From Delphinus delphis (lineage: Eukaryota > Chordata > Mammalia > Artiodactyla > Delphinidae): DNA of 64,000 nt. Within the stretch, counting starts at the first letter, position 1. Every line of letters starts with the position of its first letter. Below, one piece after another: positions 12,111 to 23,592 of the stretch. Location of the stretch: positions 64,674,447 through 64,738,446 of the forward strand of contig NC_082696.1 of NCBI RefSeq assembly GCF_949987515.2, written 5' to 3'. The position numbers and the translations under genes are program-made. Below the pieces are notes generated by a model. The model was not told the origin of the DNA, searched no databases, and saw nothing but the letters and a program-made list of their open reading frames with translations.

Positions 12111-12545
12111 GGTGGTAAATTTAGTGAGAGAAGGGAATTTCTACAATAACTGTGTGAAATATTAAATGAATCAAAAATCACTGGCCTTGAAAAGAAGGCT
12201 AACAAAAAATTTATAACAATAATTTTCAAAGGTCTTTGTGATTCGCATTTTAAGTCATTGTGCTCTTTGTATTTTTTGTTGTTGTTGTTCCTGCCTTTAA
12301 AATGACAAGATAAAAAGCCACAACAACTCAAACATTTGGGAATTTTCTTTTTAATATTATTCAATATTATAAATAGTACCAAAAAATTAGATATTACCTC
12401 ACATAATAAACTGTATACTCAAACTTATGCAATGTTTTTTTTGAGATCTCTCTAGAAAGCAGACATCACCCAGAAGGAAATTGGAACAAAAAGAGTATTT
12501 TTCTTCTTCACAGATATTAGGGGGCTGGGGGACTCCATACTCCAT
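12111..12545. other. Unassigned AT-rich DNA
   Basis: I see no gene, RNA or named repeat in this interval. Confidence 0.4.
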
Positions 12546-12642
12546 AGCTTTCTTCTTTCCTTCCTTCCTTCCTTCCTTCCTTTCTTGCTTTCTTTTTCTT
12601 TCTTTCTTTCTTTTTCCTTTTTCTTTCTTTCTTTCTTTTTTG
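12546..12642. repeat. Pyrimidine microsatellite (TTCC)n/(TTTC)n
   Basis: Compound simple repeat: about six CTTC/TTCC units, then TTTC units with T-run interruptions. It is likely length-polymorphic. The minus-strand frame crossing it is lysine/glutamate-rich only because of the repeat and is not a gene. Confidence 0.95.
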
Positions 12643-12663
12643 ATACTTCTTCATTGTTGACTG

Positions 12664-12900
12664 TAGTTAAGAACAAGTTGTGGAGTCAGATTGCCTGAGC
12701 CTGTATCTTGGCTTAGCCACCAAGACAGAATTTATTACCTTAGGCAAGAGACTTAAATTTAATCTCTTTTCCATGCTTAAGTGTATTGAAGTCATAGTGG
12801 TTAGGCTAATTAAGTATAATTACATTCTATGAGATACCATCCAAATGAAACACAGACTATAGCGCCTGGAATATACTAAGAAATTAATACATGTGTTTTG
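12664..12900 (+). mobile_element. MIR SINE, sense, near full length
   Basis: The sequence follows the MIR layout: 'gtggagtcagattgcctgag' near the tRNA-derived head, 'taccttaggcaagagactta' for the usual 'accttgggcaagttactta' core, then 'gatacc', and a tail like 'gcgcctggaatatac'. It is diverged and has no visible target-site duplication. Confidence 0.85.
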
Positions 12901-13128
12901 TTTTTCTTTATTGGATTTATTCATTCGCTGCAATTTTTGGTGTTACTGTTGCTGAAGTCTAATTGTCTAAATACCCCCTGATGGTAAATCACTAACCCAG
13001 TTCAAGTTTCCTCTGTACCAGGAAGTATTCTCTTTGCCCAACCCATCTATCAGATTTAGAAGCCCTGTTCCTAAGCTCCACTAGTATGACATCTGCCATT
13101 CCTCTTGGCCATTATTTTTATGTACACA
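12901..13128. other. Unassigned short interval
   Basis: No gene or named repeat seen. Confidence 0.4.
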
Positions 13129-13265
13129 CTCCTTTCCTAGAAGGAAGAAAGATTTCTACAGGAGGAGACTGGGTCTGATTTCTCCATCTCCCCACCACCT
13201 AGCAGAGAGCCCAGCTCACAGGTACTAGCTACATTATAAGTGAATACATGTGAATGGAATTTGAA
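13129..13265 (+). mobile_element. L2 LINE 3' end, sense fragment
   Basis: Text such as 'gagactgggtctgatttctc', 'cacctagcagagagcccagc' and 'tcacaggtactagctac' corresponds to the last 120 bp of L2 ('cctagcacagtgcctggcac', 'agtaggcactca'). The terminal repeat unit is eroded. Confidence 0.6.
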
Positions 13266-13528
13266 TTCAAGGTGAGAATATTTCATGGTTCAGGCTATTT
13301 ATAGTTAGGGGAAGAAGTTTCATTCATTTTACTAAGTATTAATCATTGCTGTTAAAACTCATTTGTGCTTTACCTGCTTAAGTGTCTGGAGTCTTTTTGT
13401 TCTGTTTGTTTTTGATCTGTCTTCTTTTATTGTCTGTGTCTGCTGCAAAGTTCTCTTCTCAAGCTTTTCCCAGGCCTGGGCCTGCCCTATAGTCTATTTC
13501 ATCACCAACATCCTACCCTACAACAGCT

Positions 13529-13580
13529 GTTTTATTTTATTTTATTTTATTTTATTTTATTTTATTTTATTTTATTTTAT
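13529..13580. repeat. (TTTTA)n microsatellite
   Basis: Ten uninterrupted units of the pentamer TTTAT/TTTTA. The absence of interruptions indicates recent expansion and probable length variation. The plus-strand frame crossing it reads as repeating FILFY and is not coding. Confidence 0.97.
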
Positions 13581-13750
13581 CATGAGGACCTGCCACTGGC
13601 CACCTGCTTAATATTTTCCTCTCAATCTTTCCTCCTTAGAGCTTTGGAGCATCTGACCCCACATTTTTCCCCACCAACACTTGCCTTCTTGTGGAAGTTC
13701 CTGCCACAGCACAGTCCACCCTTCACACAGTTGTTTCCAAACTCTGCTCC

Positions 13751-14031
13751 ATTTTTTTTTTTTTAACATCTTTACTGGAGTATAATTGCTTTACAATGGT
13801 GTCTTAGTTGCTGCTGTATAACGAAGTGAATCAGCTATACATATACATACATCCCCATATCCCCTCCCTCTTGGGCCTCCCTCCCACCGTCCCTATCCCA
13901 CCCCTCTAGGTCATCACAAAGCATGGAGCTGATCTCCCTGTGCTATGCAGCTGCTTCCCACTATCTATCTATTTTACATTTGGTAGTGTATATATGTCCA
14001 TGCCACTCTCTCACTTCATCCCAGCTTATCT
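13751..14031 (-). mobile_element. L1 LINE 3' end, antisense, 5'-truncated insertion
   Basis: The plus strand begins with a poly-T run (antisense poly-A tail), then 'ggagtataattgctttacaa' (reverse of the L1 terminus) and the 3' UTR block, including 'gagctgatctccctgtgcta' (about 13927) and 'ctatttt'. It ends near 14031. A 12-bp target-site duplication aaactctgctcc flanks it at 13739-13750 and 14032-14043. The same 3' end type occurs at 50.7-51.2 and 59.2-60.1 kb, so this lineage inserted repeatedly. It is a 5'-truncated copy of about 280 bp without coding sequence. Confidence 0.93.
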
Positions 14032-14043
14032 AAACTCTGCTCC

Positions 14044-14889
14044 TTTTGACATAGGAATTCTCAGAGTTGCCTCAGAGGTCACCACCAAGGGAAACAATCA
14101 AATATAGGAGCTCCTCTTGTAACTATTTTATACATTGGGAATGTAAGACTTTTTTTTTTTTTAAGAAAGAACAATAGTAAAAGAACATTTGGTAAATATT
14201 TCTTCACATTATTTTCAATGTCAAATAATATGTACCTATGCTTTCAGGACATTTATTATTAATGTTTAAATATTTTAAACATTGATATTAAAACACAGGT
14301 AATGTATCCCACCTCCCATCCACCTTACTTCTTGAAGCTACACAGTTTCCAAACAGTGGCATCAAGGGTTTTCATAATTTAAAACACAACTAAAGATGTT
14401 TAGCAAAGAATTTATATACTTTACTTTTATTTGTCACTATTTTAAATTTAATTAGACGTGTCCATGAGGAAGTACATAGATATGTGTATGTATATATGCA
14501 AATATATTTTACACATATTCTGAATCCACAAAAGAGCTGCCATCTGACTGCAGAACATATTAAATAAGGAGCTTATAAACATGAAATTTAAGTGGAATTA
14601 TAAGTTATTTTTATTGATTTTTAAAATCTTTTTAGAAAGAAAGACCTCACATAAAAAACTTATCTGAGAAAAGTAAATATAGATTTAAAGTTTTTGTTAA
14701 GGCTAATTTGAAATCTCAGCTTAAGTTTTAAAACAAGTTGAGACATCATAAGTTAAGACTATTCATTGCTACAGATACAGCCATAGTCCCCTTCCTGTAG
14801 GTCACTCAACCATCTAAATGACATGATGAATTAATACCAAATTGAAGTAGTTAAAGTTTTAGAATGTGGCCAATGGTTTCTATCTTAGT
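14044..14889. other. Unassigned AT-rich DNA
   Basis: About 850 bp of AT-rich sequence with a poly-T run near 14150-14162 and TATATG words near 14490. No gene or named repeat recognised. Confidence 0.4.
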
Positions 14890-15213
14890 TAACTACCCTG
14901 GAGCTTATCATGTCTTTGACTGCTCCCTCTCGAAATTCTTTCCTCCCTTGACATCTTTGACATTCTCTCTCCTAGTCTTCTGGCCATATATGTTCAATTC
15001 ATTTTTCATGCTTTCTTTAAAATGTACATGAAATGCTGAAGTTCCCCTGAGCTATTTTCAATATACTTAATCGTACTTGGAGATTTCATTTGCTTCCATG
15101 ATTAAACTACTGATGTTTTATATTCAGGACTCATAAATATATTAATAGATTTAAAACCTAGTCCTCTATTTTTTATTTATACTTGCCTATCTCACAGACA
15201 GAAGAAACTTGTT
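14890..15213 (+). mobile_element. L2 LINE, ORF2 reverse transcriptase part, sense
   Basis: The text 'gactgctccctctcgaaatt' then 'ccttgacatctttgacattctc' then 'ctagtcttctggcc' follows the L2 ORF2 block that encodes the 'A-F-D-T-V-D-H' neighbourhood and the next helix. Later 'ctactgatgttttatattca' corresponds to the 'Y-A-D-D' catalytic neighbourhood. It is decayed, with stops and indels. The L2 at 16440-17180 continues the same element in order, so this is probably one copy split by later insertions. Confidence 0.65.
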
Positions 15214-15605
15214 CATCAAATTCTTTTTCCTTCCCCTATGAGACATCTGGGTAGGCCAAATTCCTCAGTCTCCTACAGAGTCAGGTATGACCATGCAACT
15301 GACTTCTGACCAGTAGAATGTGTGTTGATGCAATACATGCCCCTTTCAGGTGTGCCCCCTGAAACAGTCTTGTCTGTATCCTCCCATTCTTTGTTCACCC
15401 ACGTGCTCCATAGAGAAGGTTCTAAGGATAGAGGGGGGCAGACTAAAGGATAGAAAGAGCCTTGGTGCATGAACAGCTGCATTGAGCATAGACCCTCCCA
15501 AACACCCTTCATTAGGCTGTGATATTGATGAAATAGAAATTTTACTGGTTAAGCTAATGAAATGGTTATTTATTACAGTAGTCAGCCTACTCTAACTAAT
15601 ACACA
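15214..15605. mobile_element. Old interspersed repeat, LTR-like, unnamed
   Basis: This unit interrupts the L2. It has the look of a medium-reiterated mammalian repeat, with 'catgcaactgacttctgacc' and 'agtagaatgtg' near 15292-15322 and an end 'agtcagcctactctaactaat' then 'acaca' near 15580-15605 that resembles common repeat termini ending '...taatacaga'. I cannot assign the family. No gene is seen; the minus-strand frame of 79 codons has no known domain. Confidence 0.4.
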
Positions 15606-16009
15606 TTCTAACCTAATATCTGATCTTGAACTTACAGCCAGTCTTCTCGTCCTCTTTTTCTCTTATTCAGATTCCTAAGCATGGCGTAGAAACATATTGT
15701 CCCCACCTGAATATTTATCTTTGTGGTCCATTATTCTCTCCTCTCTTTTCCATCATCTCAGTATTTTGCCAGTGTTATTCAGAGAGCTCTATGATCTCCC
15801 AGCCCCATACCCTACTCACACAGATGACTCTCACACCTGTAATACCTCCAGGGGTACAACCCCTCCACCCCAATGAACTGGCTCAGCATCAAGATTCAGC
15901 TTATTTGTCATCACCTATGAGAAGCTGACCAGTTGGCTGATATACCCTCTTCTATGATTCCAATCATTCTGTGCTTATTTCTATTATAGTAATTATCATT
16001 TTATATGTT
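15606..16009. other. Unassigned, possibly further L2 debris
   Basis: Pyrimidine-rich sequence in L2 style but without a block I can place. A plus-strand frame of 100 codons lacks any recognisable domain. Confidence 0.35.
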
Positions 16010-16130
16010 TCTGTCTTTGTCTAGACTGCTTTTTTAATCTAAAATATTATTTTTTTAATCTTTTTGTCCTTAGCAAAAAACACAAGGCCTAGCCCATAGC
16101 ATACATTCAGTAAGCATATGCTGAAAAAAA
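16010..16130 (+). mobile_element. L2-like LINE 3' end, sense fragment
   Basis: 'ctgtctttgtctagactg' followed by 'aaggcctagcccatagcata' and 'cattcagtaagcatatgctg' resembles the L2 3' terminus. A T-rich insertion separates the two halves. Confidence 0.5.
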
Positions 16131-16439
16131 AGTATAGTATGATGAAAGTTGCAGCATAGATGTGTTAATTTGCTTCCATAAACATGCATTGGCCATATAC
16201 ACAGTACTTGGTGCTTTGAATACTAAACTTAGATAATATATGCCTTGACCTACAGTTTACACATAATTCCCTAACATAAAGTAATATTTCTATAAAACTT
16301 AATTTTAATTACAGTTCTGTTTAAAGGTTAGAAGTTGTACCGCAGAATTACACACTTTAAACAGCACTGGCTCTGGTGCTTAGTAAGAGCAATGAATTTC
16401 TCTAATGTTAAATCAGTTTGGCACCAGTCTTACTGAATA

Positions 16440-17180
16440 TTACTTCAATATGTCTCTTAATTCCATCCCATTTTCACCATTCTCCACGATACTGCCTTTG
16501 TTCATAGTGTCCTCACTTGTTATCTGCTTTGTTTCCCAATATTTCTAGCCTAGATTTCCTGTCATAATATCATCAAATTGACTTATCAGAATATCTGCAC
16601 CTGAGTTTTCCAGTTGTATCACAAACTTAACATGGCTTTGAACTCATCATTTTCCCTGCTTCATTCCCTTATGTCTTCTCTTCCTCTTTTGGATTCCCCA
16701 ATTTTGGTAAATATCATCAATTACTGCTAGTCTTCCCTGCCAGAAATGTGGAAGTCCTTGTCAGTCGGTCATCTAAATGTTTCTCTTATATGTTTCCTGT
16801 TCCCTAGTTTCTCTTTCACTATCTACGTTTATTTCTTGCTTAGACTAATGCAATAGTTCGATCGCAAGTACCTACAAGAGTTCACATCCCTGCACCAATA
16901 TACCATTTACATTCCCTTAGAGTGATCTTTGTAATATTCCAATCTTGCTGTCCTCCTTTGGCATAAATTCCTCCCATAGGATAAAGACCCAGTTCCTTAA
17001 CTCTGCCTCATCTAGATCTCTATCATCTCATCAAGCCATTCTCTCACTTCGCTGTGTATTCTGACTACATCAGTGGTTTGCAGCTAACTGAATATGAATG
17101 CATTCTTGTGCATGCACACTCTCTTCTGATTATAATACCCTGCCCCTTCTTTCTTCTAACTTTAACTCATCCTTCCAGAA
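16440..17180 (+). mobile_element. L2 LINE, distal ORF2 and 3' part, sense
   Basis: Ordered L2 landmarks: 'atcacaaacttaacatggct' then 'ttgaactcatcattttccc' (16618-16657), 'agagtgatctttgtaatatt' (16919), and 'ggataaagacccagttcctt' (16979), the counterpart of 'ggataaaatccaaactcctt'. 'ctctgcctcatctagatctc' follows. It continues the L2 that begins at 14890. Frames are destroyed. Confidence 0.75.
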
Positions 17181-18187
17181 GTTATAAATATAAGCAGTCC
17201 AAAATGGAATAGAATGTGACAGAAAATAATATGTTCCCTTTCACTTGAAATATTTTAGTAACTGCTGGAAGACAAGCTACCTCAAATACCTCCTTGACTT
17301 CATCAACTGGCAGAATTTATTAACCTCTCAATACACTGTAGCAGTCATAATAAGGATTACTAATAACTTAATATTTACCCATAAACTTTGTTCTGAACCC
17401 AGAATTCACTTTTTAAACATTTAGCCGAGATTAACTTCAATCAGTAACACGGAGGTTGATATTTGAGGGCAGTATAAAGTGATAAAAAAAAGATGACTAA
17501 AATACGTATGTATCTGTATATGACCTTCACCTCCATCAGCCTGAACAGACAGAGGTAAAGGAAACTTTTTTCCAGCATAATCAGTAAACATAAATTCTGC
17601 TCAAAGCCCCAGAAATAGATTCGTTCTGGGTCAAAAATAAGTTGAAAGAGAAAATAACAAGGTAAACACTAATAGAATAAAGTAATCAGGCTCCTACAGT
17701 TGTTCTCAGAGTATGTGTGTATTTATGTATACATAATCAGTTCGACTCAAATGTTTACTGGCCACCAGACAAAATGTATAGAATATCCAGAGGCAGAACT
17801 TTTAAATTTGGCAGGGAGATAGACTGTATATTCTTTAAGGATAATGTCATTGGTTTCCTGTCTGAGTGTCTGGGGTGAGTTGGGCAGAGGAGGCCCTATT
17901 TACTCTCTGAAGATGGGTGTGTAGCCAATCCACTTGCCTATGCAAAGAATGGAGCTCAACATATATTGAATAGATCACATTACATTTTAATTAAAGCATG
18001 TTTACACTGCTTATATTTTCATTCTTAATATTCATGCATCGGGGTGTTCAATATCTATGCCAGTGCATTTATTTATTTTTCTTAGCATTTTATAACAATA
18101 TAATTCAATGTATCCAATGACAATATTCCTGAGAAAGCAGTGTATACAATCAAACCATGTTTTTACTTAGACTTCCACCGTAACTTT
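17181..18187. other. Unassigned AT-rich DNA, about 1 kb
   Basis: I see no gene, RNA or named repeat. It holds short TATGTG-type words near 17710. Confidence 0.4.
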
Positions 18188-18203
18188 AGTGATGGTTAAT
18201 CTT

Positions 18204-18357
18204 TTTCTTTCTCTCTCTTTCTTTTTCTTTTTCTGTTTGTTTTTTGTTGGCCATGCCTTGCAGCATGCGGGATCTTAGTTCCCCAGTGAGGGATGGAACC
18301 CATGCCCCCTGCAGTGGAAGTGTGAAGTCTTAACTGCCGGACCACCAGGGAAGTCCC
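18204..18357 (-). mobile_element. CHR-1-type SINE, antisense
   Basis: Antisense tRNA-derived SINE of the cetartiodactyl CHR superfamily. The plus strand starts with a T/C-rich tail (18204-18245), then 'catgcgggatcttagttccc' and 'gagggatggaacccatgccc', the reverse of a degraded B box. It ends 'ccaccagggaagtccc', the reverse of the tRNA-like head with the A box. A 16-bp target-site duplication with one mismatch, agtgatg(g/c)ttaatctt, flanks it at 18188-18203 and 18358-18373. Confidence 0.93.
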
Positions 18358-18373
18358 AGTGATGCTTAATCTT

Positions 18374-20756
18374 AACTTCTAACAGACTTTAATTGGAAGT
18401 GGCTCCTCACATGTCACTTCTGGTCCCTGTCAACTTGCTTTTAACCATGGCTTTCATTATTATTTCAAAACGAATTGTTTACACCCCTCATTTTTTTTAT
18501 TACATGTAATCAGTGGCATCACCATCAACAGTTCAAACCATGGCGTAGAAATAGTATTCTTTGTAAAGGAGAATCTATATTTTCTCAGTATATTACAAAT
18601 GTCAATAAAGACATCTTTAGATTATTGTTTTATCTGTGAAATACAATCTAAGTAGTATTATTACTCAAACACAGATTCGAGTTGCCCTCTTCTGTTCAGA
18701 TTGTTGTGCCCTAAGCCCATCCTATTAGAAATTTTTGCAATATCAGAGAAATTTAAATTATCAGGATATCATAAATTTGTTTTGAAATCCCATCTGGTTT
18801 ACATGATCAGTTTTCCTAGTAATGTTTGCCATTTCCTTATGAATTTTCCTCTACCCCAGAGCTATGCAGTTGCCTCCTACCTGACAGCAGGCTGAAAGGT
18901 TTCCTGTTCTCATTCTATGTCTCTCCTCCTTGTTGCTGGATCCCTTGGAAAAGACAGTATCCAGATAAATGAAGAGTTTTCTCTCCTCCCTCTCCTTTGG
19001 CATCAGGGGTAACTCCTGGGAAAACTCTGTCAAGGAAGCCACGGTATTCTAAGAACTGGAAATGTTTCCTTCTCTCTCTCAGCAGAGTACATGTTCTGAG
19101 CCATCCAAAGGCTCCCTGCCAGCTGAGACATCATCCTCACTCAGGACTCCCTCCCCAGACAGCCCTTTCTGCCTGGCAGGGCCCACTGCCCCCTCCACAT
19201 CTACCGTGCCTGAGGTGCCCTGTAACATATAAGTTGCTACAAGTATCTAAGACCCCTCTACTCAGAGTGCTCTGCCTCCTTTTCTTCCTTTCTCTTTTTT
19301 TTTAAACTTCTAGGAAGATGTAGAAAGTTATAGAAAAAAAAAGTCTATTCTTTTTCTGCCTTCAGGAGAGTGTGGTAAGCTATCCTGTATGGCCCACTTA
19401 TCACTGAGCTTTTTCTCAGGGGTCTTCCCAGCTGAGAAGACAGTTGGCTTAGAGAGGAGGAATTCTCAACAATTTCATTTATATTCTTTCTTTTTCCTTC
19501 TCAGAGCAGTAGGAATGACATTTGGCTTCATTTTCTTCCAATGATTCAGCAATTATTTCTTGAATAATGACTGTATGTGTGGAGAAAATACAGGCTCTGG
19601 GAATAAAGTGGTGAAGAAAAGAGATCAAGGTTCTTCCCTCATAACTTTTATAATCTCAAAACAAGAAGAGGAGCAAATAATTTTAATCATCTCTGCTGAC
19701 CACTCAACAGTGACCTCATCGCTCCTATATCCCCAGTTCCGGTCAAGGAGGCCAGAAGGAGATGGAGGACCCAGATGTTCCTTCACGTAATGATGGTGCC
19801 TTTCGTCTGTAGGTGCTTCTTATATAAGAGCATTTGTCCAGACACCCCTAAAATAATTCTCAGCCACTTCTATTTTCTGTAATCATATGCAAATCATATT
19901 GAAAATATCAGAGCATGATCTGACTTCCCTACTTCAATTCACTCCTGTCGGTGAGGAAGTTTTATAAAATGCATGAAAATATATATAGTGACACAAAAAT
20001 ACAAAGCTAAATATCTTCAGTAAAGAAATGCAAATTAACCACCATATTATTTTCCTAGCAGGAGATTCTAGCTAATATGAAATTTTATGAGGCATCACAG
20101 CACCCATAAAGTATGGAACATAAATAAATGAATTCCTGAACAATGTGGCATAAATTTAATGTTACCTTTAAATATGAAAAAGAAGCCTGTGATATATATC
20201 TCCATTAAGATCTTGAATTTGTCTCACTGGTTGTCACTAATGCCCTATTGAAATGCAATTGAAAATTAATATATCTGGCAGTAAAAAATATGATCATTAA
20301 GGAAAGTTCATGCATGATATTTTTATAGACTTGCCAAGTCTCTTGAATTCAGAATATGGGACAGATGGTCACATGGTGAATTGTTCTCACTCACTAATGC
20401 TTTCTGCTGCTTCACTGATTTTTGATCTTCAGATGACTTCAGTCTCATTCAGAACGTGTGGCAAATGAAAGATTCCCAATTGTCTCCACAAAAGATAAAA
20501 AATCTTAATACGTCCATGACAGAAAATTATAAAAATTTCATAGACCTAAGCCAGATCACAGCCTTCTTAAATTTCTAGGTCTTTCACAGGGAAATTTTAA
20601 GTTTATATCTAAGAGTGAAAATGATTTTTCTGAGAGTGTAATATGCTCAAATCCTAATTTTACTAATTTTTTCATTTATTCAGTTATTCATTCAGTTCTT
20701 ATTCAATAAAGATATTCATTTAGTTACTTGTTCACTTATTTAGTCATAACTTTAGA
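18374..20756. other. Unassigned non-coding stretch, about 2.4 kb
   Basis: No repeat or gene identified. Plus-strand frames of 102 codons (18997-19305) and 76 codons (19560-19790) lack known domains, and composition there is ordinary. T-rich runs occur near 19290 and A-rich near 19333. Confidence 0.45.
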
Positions 20757-21150
20757 TGTATTTGTCTGCTCAGGCTGTCATAACAAAAATGCCACAAACT
20801 GGGTGGTTTAAACAATAGACAGGTATTTATCACAGTCTGAAGACTAGAAATCCCAGATCAAGGTTCTGGCAGATTCGGTTTCTGGTGAGAGCTCTCTTCC
20901 TGGCTTGCAGGTGGCCTCCTTCTTGCTGAATCCACCCATGCCCTTTCCTCTGCGGTTTGTGGAAAGAAAGAAAACTTGGGTGTCTTTTCCTCTTCTTATG
21001 GGGACATAAGTTCTATCGAATTAGGGCCCAGTCTTTATGACCTCATTTAACCTTTATTACCTCCTATAGCCCCTACCTCCAAATACAGCCATGCTGGGGA
21101 TTAGGTCTTCCACATGTGAATTTTAGAGTGACATAATTCAGTTAATAACA
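20757..21150 (-). mobile_element. MLT1-type MaLR solo LTR
   Basis: Antisense MLT1: starts 'tgtatttgtctgctcaggct' and passes 'ccacaaactgggtggtttaa', 'cttcctggcttgcaggtggc', 'ttagggcccagtctttatg' and 'cacatgtgaattttagag'. It ends 'ttcagttaataaca'. It is nearly full length (about 390 bp). Flanking five-base sequences (ttaga, gtagg) agree only in part, so the duplication has decayed. Confidence 0.9.
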
Positions 21151-21989
21151 GTAGGATATCCATTTTTCGTCATTATAAAATAAATGTTACTTTGAACATT
21201 TCATGGTAGGACATGCACTTTTTTATTCTTCTCATTGCAAACGATTATTAAAAGGTAGATATTATACCTGCTGAGTGGCACAATAATTACTGGTCCTGAA
21301 TTGGCATAATTTTGAATCAATGGCAAACATAGGTGGTAAATATCACATATACAAGTTTCAAAGCCAAATGGTCGATAGTGTGGTTATGAAGAAAAAGCAC
21401 ATGTTTTCTCATGAAGGAAATCAAACTACTCTTTATTATCAGCCTTAAATTGAGATGCTATTCATACTGGGTCCTTCATATGTGATACCAATAAATCAGG
21501 TATTTCATGACAGGCATAAGTTTTATTATACAAATGGTGACATTGAAAACAATTACTCATGAGGGTTGCATTGGTTAAATACCAATGCTCCATTGCTCTT
21601 GGTCACAGCTGATTGGATGAGGGTTGTGATCTGGTCTAAGGACAGTCAAACTGAGGGTTAGTTGGGTTAGTCAGAAGCCCACGATGGGCCATTAACAAAT
21701 CTTTACACCCACACAGATTATGGTGATAAAATGGACATTGCTTCTCATAGAAATTAGAGCTGAAGTTTCTGATCAAGTCTACCAGTTGGTAGGGGCACAA
21801 AATGATAAAGACACAGGGAGAAGCAGTGAGTGGGTGGGTGGGTGATGGGTGGAAGGAGGAATGGCAGAGCTCAGTCAGTGCAGAGCCCTGAAGCGGATTC
21901 TCAGGAAAGTCTCCTGTAGAGGTGTGCAGTAAAGAATGGAACCTTGCCAAAGAGAAGCCAGGCCTTTGCTTCTGCTCCTGCAAGGTCAT
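21151..21989. other. Unassigned DNA with a minus-strand frame of 126 codons
   Basis: The longest open frame here (minus, 22016-21636) has no signal peptide, membrane span or motif I recognise. Its upstream part overlaps the LTR-like unit at 21990-22540. I regard it as chance. Confidence 0.4.
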
Positions 21990-22540
21990 CTCTAAACCCT
22001 GGATGCCTTGCCTCAAAACAGTGTCTCTGTTTACCTAGAGGCCTTGGGCCATCATCCTACAGAATCTAACAGTGTATATTATGGTGACTTACCTTGTGTG
22101 ACAAGGGTATCAGCTGGACTTTCAGAGCAGCTGGAGACTGAGATCAGCCACATGGTCAGTCATCCATGTCTGTATGATGGGACCTCAATAAAAACTCTGG
22201 ACTCAAGGCTCAGGTGAGCTTCCCTGGTTGGCAGTCTTCCATGTGTATTGTCCCACCTTGTTTCTGGGAGATTCAGTACTGTTTATGACTCCAAGGGACA
22301 GGACCACTGGAAATGCCTTGTCTGGAACTTTCCTGGTTCCAAAATTTCCTGGCACACTTGTCAGGCATCTTGAACAAGGCCTGCTTGTAGGTAGTTTTAA
22401 TTCTTCTGAAACCAGGTTGCATGACCTTTTCCAGGTGGGGCCCAGCCATTGAATGCCTCCCTCTTGTGTTTCCACAGATGTCCCTATGTGAACTCTGCCA
22501 CTTGAACATCTCTAAGGGAGTATATAAGAGCATAACAAAC
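21990..22540 (+). mobile_element. Old LTR-like repeat (ERVL-like?), sense
   Basis: Contains 'gatgggacctcaataaaaac' followed by 'tctggactcaaggctcaggtga' and 'gcttccctggttggc' (22177-22233). I associate this with old mammalian LTR elements in which AATAAA acts as the LTR poly-A signal. The AATAAA lies at about 22186. The boundaries are approximate and the family is not certain. No internal retroviral sequence is adjacent. Confidence 0.5.
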
Positions 22541-23085
22541 CCATCTTTAGACTTAAAGAAGTAGTGTCTAGTTTAATTCACATTTGCAAATATGTTGCAG
22601 TGACATACAAGTATTTGTAGGAAAGATTTGTTATGGTCTATGGCTGCTGCTAAGGAAATATGAGAATAAGAAACCAATAGGAATAGTTGTAGGACAATAA
22701 TAAAAAATTTGCTGTAGAAATTTTGTTCTCTGCATTTAGAGAAAGTTATTCTAAGGTAGCTGGTAAGCTCTGTAAGAAGAGAAATGGCTTTTGGGGTATC
22801 CTTGTGTTTGCCCTGCAGCTACTGTGATGCCTGCCAAAGTTTTGGGCATTTTTTTTCACATGGATGCTCTCACAGAAAAATGTCTGTCCTGTGACTCATT
22901 TTCTTGGGATCCAGTTCCTTGATTTTCAAGGAAATAGGTTGCTAATATGATAAGTTATGCTTGCCGAGTTATTTGGTATTGTTGGTTTCATACATAACCA
23001 CTCAGTAATAACATTTATAATTTTGGGAAGATCTTTCATAATGTGTATCCACAAATCAAAGAAATATCTCTAAGGGCAAGCTTTT
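22541..23085. other. Unassigned DNA
   Basis: No gene or named repeat recognised. Confidence 0.4.
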
Positions 23086-23290
23086 AGATAGACCAGTGGT
23101 GGGAATCTTTGGCTGCAGCATTTTTGGAAAAGCGTTAGGAGACCTGTGTTCTATTCTGCCACTAATGAACTGTGAGACTTCGAACAAAGGATTTGATTCT
23201 CATCCGTACCCTCAACTGTAAAATGAGAGAACTAGTCCTACAGTCTTATACACAGGGACCCTGCCAATGACGAACAGCATTTTCTCTATG
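23086..23290 (+). mobile_element. MIR SINE, sense
   Basis: Core seen as 'gacctgtgttctattctgcc' then 'actaatgaactgtgagactt' and 'accctcaactgtaaaatgag' (23140-23226), the MIR landmarks for 'ctgtgtgaccttgggcaag' and 'cctcatctgtaaaatgg'. Confidence 0.85.
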
Positions 23291-23464
23291 GAGGGTGACC
23301 ATTATATCCAGGTTTGCCAGGGACAGTGACAAATTTATGCTTATGCCCCAGCATATTTATTAATTAATTATTAAGTGTACCCCCTTCACATGCTAAAGTA
23401 GCCCAGTTTGGATGCTATCCAAGCCATTTTTGTGCCAAATGCCCAGTTTATAGGAAACTTTCTC

Positions 23465-23592
23465 CTTATGATTGTCGTGATAACCTTGTAGAGATGAGCA
23501 TAGGTAAGAATTACCAGTTCAAGGATCTGTAGCTAAACTTCACCCCAGATTAAAAACCAAACTCTCCACTGCCTGGCATAGGTAATAATATC
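23465..23592 (-). mobile_element. MIR SINE, antisense fragment
   Basis: 'tgataaccttgtagagatga' then 'agttcaaggatctgtagcta' and 'aaaccaaactctccactgcc' correspond to the reverse MIR order 'aaccctgtgaggtaggta', 'caaggtcacacagcta' and 'aacccaggcagtctg'. Confidence 0.6.

Noticed and set aside
12452..12676. Minus-strand Lys/Glu-rich frame
   Set aside because: Produced by translating the (TTCC)n/(TTTC)n microsatellite.
13363..13611. Plus-strand frame with repeated ILFYF
   Set aside because: Created by the (TTTTA)n microsatellite.
18997..19305. Plus-strand frame of 102 codons with Pro/Leu-rich middle
   Set aside because: No known domain, no clear promoter or splice context; treated as chance.
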